From Ornithinibacillus scapharcae TW25 (GTDB taxonomy: Bacteria > Bacillota > Bacilli > Bacillales > Amphibacillaceae), in the NCBI RefSeq assembly GCF_000190475.1, contig NZ_AEWH01000068.1:62001-126000 (forward strand): a DNA stretch of 64,000 bases, written 5' to 3'. The translations under genes and the position numbers were made by a program. The notes below the pieces were generated by a model. It was not told the origin of the DNA. It did not search any database and saw nothing but the letters and a program-made list of their open reading frames with translations. Position 1 is the first letter of the stretch; each line of letters opens with the position of its first letter. This document shows positions 57,893 to 64,000 of the stretch, one piece after another.

Positions 57893-59470
57893 ATGGAAGA
57901 AAACAATCAAGAAGTAAAGCTTAAAAAGAAAGGATTTAACAAGGTACTGGCTATTATCATTGCAGCTGCAGTCCTACTAATCGGTGGAAGTGTAGCTGCA
58001 TTTGTTCTGATTGATAATAATACTCCAAAAGCAAGTTACTTTCTTTCTGAGAAAAGCACTATAGAAATGCTTAAGGGTCAATTTGAAGACCGCTACAGTT
58101 CCGAATTAGATTGGTCAGAAAAATCTTTAGAAAAACCAATTGAAGATGTATATGAGTTCTCAGCTGAAGTAAATATACCGTTCTCAGGGGAAACAGGTCC
58201 GATAACACCGGAACAGATTATCAATAATTCAACCATTACTGTTACGAGTAGCCTAGATCGCAAAGAAAAAATTGCTGCAGCTGATATTAAGGGTAGCTTT
58301 GGTAATTTTAGCGTAGAAGACATTAACTTGTACCTTACTTCAGAAGAAATGATGGTTGGATTACCATTCTTAAACGAAGTACTACAAGTTAAAGGCGATG
58401 ACTTTGGAAGCATTATGAGTCAGCTTGATCCAATGTCATTTACTGGTGAAGAAAAAATCGATTTCAATATGCTTTTTGAAGGTAATGTCATTTCTAAAGA
58501 AGACCAAAAATATCTTGAAGATGAATACGTAAAATTCATTTACGATGCTCTTCCGGAAGAAGCTTTCAAGTCTACCGACGAAACTGTTAAAATCGGTAGT
58601 GACAATATAAAAACTGAAAAAATCACGTTTAAGCTAACTGAAAAAGAAATAAAAGATATATTAGCTGATACGTTGAACAAAATGGCTAAAGATGACAAGT
58701 TTAAAGATATTCTTGTCAAGTATGTTGAAACTCAGGGTACTGGTCCACTAGTTTTAGGTGATAACCCAATTATGCCTAATCTAAAGGAAGAATTTGAGAC
58801 AGCTATTGATGATATGATAGAGGGCTTAGACGATGTCGTTATCCCTGATGGATTAACTTCTACTATTTGGGTGGAAGATGATATTATTGTAAAACGCGAC
58901 TTTTCCATTGAAATGGGACCATCAGAAGATGACTTAGTTACGTTTTATCTTGATGGAGAATTAAACAATGATAAAACAAATATCACTTTCGATTATAATC
59001 TAGGGGTAGTTGAACAAGATGTTGATTCGTTTGTTACGATTAGCGGAGACCTATCCAATGACGATGGAAAAGTGAATGACAAAATAACACTTACTGTGGA
59101 AGATTTAGAGTTAAGCTATGAATCTACTGAAACTACAAAAGATGATAAAAAAGACTTTGATCGTACTATTTCATTTGTAGATGAAACAGGATATACATTG
59201 AACCTACTATGGACTGGAAATGCTAAATACGATAAAGACAAAATGAACTCCGAACATAAATTCACAGTATCAGCTGATGATATCGAAGAAGACGCTGTTA
59301 TATTAAATGTGAATAAAGAATCAAAAGTAATAGATTCTGTTACATTACCGAAAGAGGATGAGATTAAAGACTTGGGTAGCATGACATTAGATGAGATGAT
59401 GATTTACTTCGAATCTGTAGCACCACAAGTTGAAGAATGGTTAATGGGAATCGTTGGGTTTGGATACTAA
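57893..59470 (+). CDS. Membrane-anchored extracellular protein, DUF6583-like
   Basis: Protein of 525 residues with a basic cytosolic start (EVKLKKKGFNK), one transmembrane helix (about 20-42) and a large, acidic extracellular part with many beta-strand-like repeats. It resembles DUF6583 proteins from Bacillales; I am moderately sure. It has no enzyme motif I know. AAAGGGG precedes the ATG at 57893; an earlier in-frame ATG at 57821 lies in the promoter. It heads an operon with a three-gene ABC-2 transporter, so it may be the sensor, cargo or immunity-like partner of that system. Confidence 0.75.
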   Translation: MEENNQEVKLKKKGFNKVLAIIIAAAVLLIGGSVAAFVLIDNNTPKASYFLSEKSTIEMLKGQFEDRYSSELDWSEKSLEKPIEDVYEFSAEVNIPFSGETGPITPEQIINNSTITVTSSLDRKEKIAAADIKGSFGNFSVEDINLYLTSEEMMVGLPFLNEVLQVKGDDFGSIMSQLDPMSFTGEEKIDFNMLFEGNVISKEDQKYLEDEYVKFIYDALPEEAFKSTDETVKIGSDNIKTEKITFKLTEKEIKDILADTLNKMAKDDKFKDILVKYVETQGTGPLVLGDNPIMPNLKEEFETAIDDMIEGLDDVVIPDGLTSTIWVEDDIIVKRDFSIEMGPSEDDLVTFYLDGELNNDKTNITFDYNLGVVEQDVDSFVTISGDLSNDDGKVNDKITLTVEDLELSYESTETTKDDKKDFDRTISFVDETGYTLNLLWTGNAKYDKDKMNSEHKFTVSADDIEEDAVILNVNKESKVIDSVTLPKEDEIKDLGSMTLDEMMIYFESVAPQVEEWLMGIVGFGY

Positions 59471-59513
59471 TTAATATTTAAGTTGTTAGACAATATAAGT
59501 GAAGGTGAAGGAA

Positions 59514-60737
59514 ATGCAATCTTTTAAATTCGTATCGCTATTCACCAAAAATAATCTCTTGCAACTTAGGAGGAAGTGGCGCACACTTCCTCTTCTTTTA
59601 CTTTTTCCTTTTATTCTAATTGGTCTAATTGCCTATATTTTGGTCTCCTATACTACTAGTTTAGAAGAAGAACCCCTTCAAATTGGACTAGTTGATTTAG
59701 ACCAATCTAAGGAAACTGAAATGGTAATCAACCTACTAGAAGAATCTTCACAGTTAGGTGACTTTATACATATGACCCAATTATCCCAGGAAGAAGCAAG
59801 GGACAAGATGGCAAAAGATGATTTGTTGGCATATATTCTATTTCCAAATGAATTTACGAATAAATTATATGATGGTGAATCAGTAGTAGTAACCGTTGTT
59901 GGCCATCCAGAGCATCCAATGGAGAGTTACTTTGTAAAAGAACTAATCGATAGTGCAGCAAGGCATATTAGCTCTTCTCAAGCGAATATCCTAACAATCA
60001 ATTATTACGCAAAACAGTTAGACCTGGAAACAAAGCTACGGAACCAAATTGTACAACAACAATTTAACGAGTTTCTCTTATATGCAATCGGAAAGGATAA
60101 TGTCCTAGACCAAAACGTATTAACCAATAATGCTACTACCTCACCAAAAGAATATTTTACGTTGGCTGCCAGCTTTTTTATTCTTACGGTATGGGGATTT
60201 ATGCTTTACCTTTTGCTATTTAAAGAGCAGTCAAATGATATTCAAATTAGAATGAAGCTTTACGGAGTTACAGAACTCCAACAAGTACTTGCACGAATTA
60301 TCGTAACGAGTCTATCGATATTTATTCTAAGTCTACTTTTATTTATAGGACTTATACATATCTTGAACCTAGACATGCAACAAGGTAATTATGGGAGATT
60401 GATGTTATTAATAGGACTATATATATCGATATATTTACTTGTTTTAGCAATTATTGAGACGCTTTTTCAATCCCCAAAAATTCGTTTACTTATTCAAGTC
60501 ATTCTAACAGGTATCCTATTACTTAGTAGTGGATCTCTTATTCCTGATATGTATTTACCCATTTATGTTCAGGAATATTTACCATTAATATTTTCCAACC
60601 ATACTTTTTCATGGCTAGAGGAAATCTTGCTAAATAAACGAATGTATGTGGACCTTGTACCTATGCTGTTATCTTTAGGTATAGCACTCTTTGGAATCAT
60701 AGGAATCACGTCGATAAAGGAGCGTGTGAAATCATGA
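59514..60737 (+). CDS. ABC-2 type transporter permease (first)
   Basis: Membrane subunit of about 407 residues with an N-terminal helix, a large extracellular loop (about 50-215) and five C-terminal helices, the ABC-2 (YhgE/DrrB-like) layout. AAGGTGAAGG fits the ATG at 59514 better than the GTG at 59499. Its TGA overlaps the next ATG (ATGA). Substrate unknown. Confidence 0.88.
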   Translation: MQSFKFVSLFTKNNLLQLRRKWRTLPLLLLFPFILIGLIAYILVSYTTSLEEEPLQIGLVDLDQSKETEMVINLLEESSQLGDFIHMTQLSQEEARDKMAKDDLLAYILFPNEFTNKLYDGESVVVTVVGHPEHPMESYFVKELIDSAARHISSSQANILTINYYAKQLDLETKLRNQIVQQQFNEFLLYAIGKDNVLDQNVLTNNATTSPKEYFTLAASFFILTVWGFMLYLLLFKEQSNDIQIRMKLYGVTELQQVLARIIVTSLSIFILSLLLFIGLIHILNLDMQQGNYGRLMLLIGLYISIYLLVLAIIETLFQSPKIRLLIQVILTGILLLSSGSLIPDMYLPIYVQEYLPLIFSNHTFSWLEEILLNKRMYVDLVPMLLSLGIALFGIIGITSIKERVKS

Positions 60738-61870
60738 AAGACATATTATTTACACGCCTTCTATTATGGAAGAAAAAACGCTATAGTATGTTGTTTTGGC
60801 TTATCCTCCCTGCTGTGGGAACCTATTTATTTATTACTACTGTGTCCACTATTCAAGATGATTCTAAAATACCAATTGGAGTCGTAATAGAGGATGATTC
60901 CATCCTAGCTGACCAATTGCTGAAGTCCATTCAGAATTCACCACTCGTGCATGCCATGACACTATCAGAAGAAATAGCAATAAGCGAACTGGAAAAACAT
61001 GAGTTGGATAGTGTTTTTGTCATTCACGAAGGTTATGAGAAAGCTATTCTAGACGGAAAAAGAAATGACGTTATTTCAAGTTATCGAACGGATCTATCAT
61101 TAGCCTATTCACCAGTTAAAGAAATGATTGTTTCTCTTGTCCAGGAAGAAAGCGGACGTTCCAAAGCTGCACACTTCATTCAGAATATGGCAGCAAAATA
61201 TGGTAGTGAAACAACCTGGTCATGGGACGAAATTAATAAAAAAAGCAAGGAAGTTCAGGTGGATGAGAATCTATTAAATACTGCTTTTACCTATTCAGAA
61301 ATAGAGCTAGTTTCTGAGGAGCCTTCTATATTTACATGGAGTACATGGGAAATATGGGCTATCCTAAGCTTACTCAGTACACTTTTCTTAACGGACTGGG
61401 TAATCCGGGAACGACAGATGTCTGTTGCAATACGATATTCATTTTTTAAGTTTTCTCAAATGAATTTATACGTGAAATTACTACTGCTTTATCTAGTACT
61501 TTTTCTTCTATTTGATTTATTAAGCATAGGAATCTTTGTCATTTTTATGAATGAGACTATTTCTATTTCATTCCTATTCGAACTGGTAAGCTTTCGAATA
61601 ATGCTTTGCTTACTCTCCTTTAGTATTGCACAGTGCTTCCGAAAAGTCGGTTCTTATTATAGTTTTACCTTCATGCTCACATTAATATTAGGGATCATTA
61701 GTGGTGCTGTGATACCTATTCAAGGGATAGTTCCTGAACAGGGAATCGTTACCTTATTAAATCCTATACATGCATTTATAAATGGGGAAATAACAATCTT
61801 ATGGAATGTTATTAGTATTGTTCTTGTAATCCTATACCTCGTTCGAAAGGAGACTACCAACATTGCTTAA
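60734..61870 (+). CDS. ABC-2 type transporter permease (second)
   Basis: Second membrane subunit (378 residues), same layout as the first: one N-terminal helix (YSMLFWLILPAVGTYLFITTV), an extracellular domain, then five or six helices. It overlaps the first permease by 4 bp and the ATPase gene by 8 bp. The two are probably a heterodimer. Confidence 0.88.
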   Translation: MKDILFTRLLLWKKKRYSMLFWLILPAVGTYLFITTVSTIQDDSKIPIGVVIEDDSILADQLLKSIQNSPLVHAMTLSEEIAISELEKHELDSVFVIHEGYEKAILDGKRNDVISSYRTDLSLAYSPVKEMIVSLVQEESGRSKAAHFIQNMAAKYGSETTWSWDEINKKSKEVQVDENLLNTAFTYSEIELVSEEPSIFTWSTWEIWAILSLLSTLFLTDWVIRERQMSVAIRYSFFKFSQMNLYVKLLLLYLVLFLLFDLLSIGIFVIFMNETISISFLFELVSFRIMLCLLSFSIAQCFRKVGSYYSFTFMLTLILGIISGAVIPIQGIVPEQGIVTLLNPIHAFINGEITILWNVISIVLVILYLVRKETTNIA

Positions 61871-62534
61871 AATTGATTCGGTGACAAAAAACTATGACAA
61901 AAAATGCGTTCTCCAGGATCTTTCCTTTACAGTCAGGACTGGGGAAATAATTGGTCTCGTTGGCGAGAACGGGGCAGGAAAATCAACTTTACTACGACTA
62001 TTAGCAACCATTGATAAACCTAGTGGTGGTACCATTACCTTACATCATCTATCGTTTGATAAGGACCGAAATACGATACGTAAATCGATTGGATATGTTC
62101 CACAGGATATCGCCATTTGGGAGGAATTAACCGTTAAGGAAAATATGCAATTTTTCGAAAGGCTATCATTTAAATCAAAAAGCCTAAACGAGCTTCGAAA
62201 CTTATGTGTAGAGATGAATCTCCATAAGTGGGATGAGCCGGTGAAGGCATTATCTGGTGGTATGAAACGAAAGCTAAATATTGCTATTACCCTTATCCAT
62301 GACCCAGAAGTACTACTGCTTGATGAACCTACTGTAGGTATTGATTTAAAATCCAAAAAGGAAATCGGCTCTTATCTAAGAAGTCAGGCCAAGGAGAAAA
62401 ATAGAATGATTATCTATACCTCCCACGATATGGATGAAATTAAAGAGCTTTGTGATCGCGTGATAAACATTGGAGAAGATAAATTTTATCAAGAACTATT
62501 ACAAAAATCTGGTAAGGAAATAATTTCTATCTAG
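61863..62534 (+). CDS. ABC transporter ATP-binding protein
   Basis: ATPase subunit of 223 residues for the ABC-2 permeases. Walker A GENGAGKST, signature LSGGMKRKLNIAITLIHDPE, Walker B LLLDEPTVGIDLKS and switch His in YTSHDMDEIKEL are intact. It lacks the C-terminal extension of many exporters. The start is TTG at 61863 with AAAGGAG upstream. Fits a drug, bacteriocin or envelope-compound exporter; which one cannot be told. Confidence 0.93.
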   Translation: MLKIDSVTKNYDKKCVLQDLSFTVRTGEIIGLVGENGAGKSTLLRLLATIDKPSGGTITLHHLSFDKDRNTIRKSIGYVPQDIAIWEELTVKENMQFFERLSFKSKSLNELRNLCVEMNLHKWDEPVKALSGGMKRKLNIAITLIHDPEVLLLDEPTVGIDLKSKKEIGSYLRSQAKEKNRMIIYTSHDMDEIKELCDRVINIGEDKFYQELLQKSGKEIISI

Positions 62535-62578
62535 CATTTATCTGGAAATATAGTAAAATAATATGGTAGAGGAGCGAT

Positions 62579-63196
62579 ATGACAATGGATATTAGACAAG
62601 TACAAATGCTCATGCAATACCAAGCCATGTCGATTTTAAGTTCAGGTAATAGCTCACTATCAAGCTACTCCCCTATTGTCGACCTTGCATTTAAACAAAT
62701 ACTAGATAGTAAGTTAGAAGATACTAGTGTACAAACACGTCAACAATCGATTACACCATCACTATTAAACCAAGTACCATACTCGTACCAACCAACCACT
62801 AGTGGTGTACAGGGATTTTCTAGTGATTATAATTCCATTATTGCAGAGGCATCAAAAAAATATAATATTGATGAAAAATTGATTCATTCCGTTATCAAAA
62901 CAGAATCAAACTATAATCAATATGCTAAAAGTAGTGCAGGTGCACAAGGCTTAATGCAATTAATGCCTGGTACCGCTCGGGGACTTGGGGTTATGAATCC
63001 TTATGACGCACAGCAAAATGTTGAAGGTGGAACGAAATATTTACGTGAAATGCTTAATCGTTACAATGGGAATCTTGAGCTTGCATTAGCTGCTTATAAC
63101 GCTGGACCTGGTAATGTTGATAAACACCAAGGAATACCACCTTTTACAGAAACACAGAACTATGTGAAAAAGGTAATGAATAATTACTTGGCATAA
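62579..63196 (+). CDS. Lytic transglycosylase (SLT domain)
   Basis: Peptidoglycan lytic transglycosylase of 205 residues. The SLT domain (about 90-203) has the catalytic Glu in [29 protein letters not shown] and the AYNAGPGNV motif. The N-terminal 80 residues are Ser/Gln-rich and have no signal peptide, like B. subtilis YjbJ. GAGGAG precedes the paired ATGs at 62579 and 62585. Separate from the ABC operon, with only 44 bp between them. Confidence 0.92.
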   Translation: MTMDIRQVQMLMQYQAMSILSSGNSSLSSYSPIVDLAFKQILDSKLEDTSVQTRQQSITPSLLNQVPYSYQPTTSGVQGFSSDYNSIIAEASKKYNIDEKLIHSVIKTESNYNQYAKSSAGAQGLMQLMPGTARGLGVMNPYDAQQNVEGGTKYLREMLNRYNGNLELALAAYNAGPGNVDKHQGIPPFTETQNYVKKVMNNYLA

Positions 63197-63199
63197 AGC

Positions 63200-63230
63200 A
63201 AAGGAGTATAGATTCGATCTATGCTCCTTT
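63200..63230 (+). terminator. Terminator after the lytic transglycosylase gene
   Basis: AAAGGAGTATAGAT and ATCTATGCTCCTTT arms with a 3-nt loop and one mismatch, followed by TTCTATTTC. Confidence 0.88.
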
Positions 63231-63266
63231 TTCTATTTCGATTTTTGAGAATTAGTTCTCCTAATA

Positions 63267-63569
63267 CTATGTCCATATATCAAAAGCGTTATTTACTATA
63301 CCACCGATCACAAGGTTAGGTAAGCCAAACAATAGAAATTTATATTTAAGTATATTATTCCGGTTATACTCTGCTTGTTCATGATTCTTTCTTATCTCAT
63401 TTAGCCGATAATACCAACTTAATCCTATGTGTATATAAAATGCAATCGCCATGCTTATAATGCCCATTATTAAATTAACAAACACAAGTATCTCGTATTG
63501 ACCGGTTAACCATACCAAAATCGAAGATATTATAACCATTAATAAGCCAGATAATAGCCACTTACGCAT
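63267..63569 (-). CDS. Small membrane protein, possibly DUF5316
   Basis: One hundred residues with two N-terminal helices (about 5-50) and a hydrophobic C-terminal segment. The pattern LLVIIS...FVNLIMGIISMAIA and the final FLLFGLPNLVIGGI resemble DUF5316 proteins; this is a weak call. No operon partner is certain; the next gene is 82 bp upstream. Confidence 0.5.
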   Translation of the reverse strand: MRKWLLSGLLMVIISSILVWLTGQYEILVFVNLIMGIISMAIAFYIHIGLSWYYRLNEIRKNHEQAEYNRNNILKYKFLLFGLPNLVIGGIVNNAFDIWT

Positions 63570-63651
63570 TTTCTATCCCCTATTTCCTATTATGATTTAA
63601 CTACTGTCATTATTTAAACGCTCGAAAATTCATTCTTCCACCTAAAGTTAA

Positions 63652-63915
63652 CTATTCCTCATCCCTAAACATAAAATGATAAAATTGGGTTACTTTATTC
63701 ATAAAAAATAATATAATCCCGCCTAAGATTAATCCGATACTTAAGAAGTAAGGGAAGTTTATCATAATGTCTTCTCTTGCTTGATTAAACTTTCCTGGTG
63801 GCTCACTCCACCCAGCCATACTTGGAACATAGATGGCTATAGCTACATGTACAAGGCCCAATAATAAAACGCCTGATATCAGAAAAACAGCTCCAATGAA
63901 ATCTGTTCTACTCAA
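63652..63915 (-). CDS. Small membrane protein of unknown function
   Basis: Eighty-seven residues with two helices (about 8-31 and 52-74) joined by a polar loop (SEPPGKFNQAREDI). I do not recognise it. GGGGGTG lies upstream of the ATG at 63915. The last 85 bp of the window hold no gene that I can support. Confidence 0.55.
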   Translation of the reverse strand: MSRTDFIGAVFLISGVLLLGLVHVAIAIYVPSMAGWSEPPGKFNQAREDIMINFPYFLSIGLILGGIILFFMNKVTQFYHFMFRDEE

Positions 63916-64000
63916 CTTTTCACCCCCAACAAACCATTACTATAGTTGATATTATTTTACCACAATATTCAGACTAAAATAATAAATTATGTAAGTAAGG

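Noticed and set aside
1-64000. CRISPR array or defence island
   Set aside because: No regularly spaced repeats and no Cas, restriction or toxin-antitoxin genes were found on reading the window.

Overview
The window is AT-rich chromosomal DNA from an endospore-forming member of the Bacillaceae. This rests on spore genes (ysxE, spoVID, gerM, gerE, sspI), two T-box leaders, strong AGGAGG-type ribosome binding sites and a gene order that follows the Bacillus subtilis valS-to-sspI region. Placement near Oceanobacillus/Virgibacillus/Ornithinibacillus is inference only.

Layout. 1-4034: valS (cut by the window edge) with its T-box, a small membrane ORF, ysxE and spoVID. 4176-10381: the haem operon hemA-X-C-D-B-L. 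10621-13429: an insertion relative to B. subtilis with a membrane protein and a polar amino acid ABC importer whose ATPase is frameshifted. 13807-21089: ysxC, lonA, clpX, tig, ysoA. 21296-24908: a second insertion with an M23/LysM hydrolase, an L,D-transpeptidase, a DJ-1/PfpI protein, a luciferase-like oxidoreductase and tRNA-Arg/tRNA-Gly. 25089-33895: ysnB, ysnA, rph, gerM, racE, ysmB, gerE, ysmA, sdhB-A-C. 34171-48218: yslB, uvrC, trxA, etfA, etfB, fadB, fadR, lcfA, a 32-codon microORF, yshE, mutS2, polX, yshB, zapA. 48379-57596: rnhC, a third insertion (Nudix, GNAT, Clp_N-GNAT fusion, DUF6176, P-loop kinase), pheT-pheS with T-box, an SpoU-type methyltransferase and sspI. 57893-63915: an operon of a large anchored protein plus a three-gene ABC-2 transporter, a lytic transglycosylase and two small membrane proteins.

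Functional groups are haem synthesis, proteostasis (Lon, ClpX, trigger factor), sporulation, succinate oxidation, fatty acid oxidation with its repressor and electron-transfer flavoprotein, DNA repair and recombination (UvrC, MutS2, PolX, RNase HIII), aminoacyl-tRNA synthesis under T-box control, and cell-wall metabolism.

Main points for a second look: (1) four conserved genes (glnQ-like, tig, ysmB, uvrC) are each broken by one base in an A/T homopolymer, which points to sequence error before biology; (2) a Clp_N-GNAT fusion lies in a compact accessory cassette; (3) a near-perfect 38-bp FadR operator overlaps a sigma-A promoter in front of fadR, not lcfA; (4) an overlooked 32-codon membrane microORF precedes lcfA; (5) a structured, conserved-looking element lies between etfA and trxA; (6) many genes appear to use TTG, GTG or even CTG starts.
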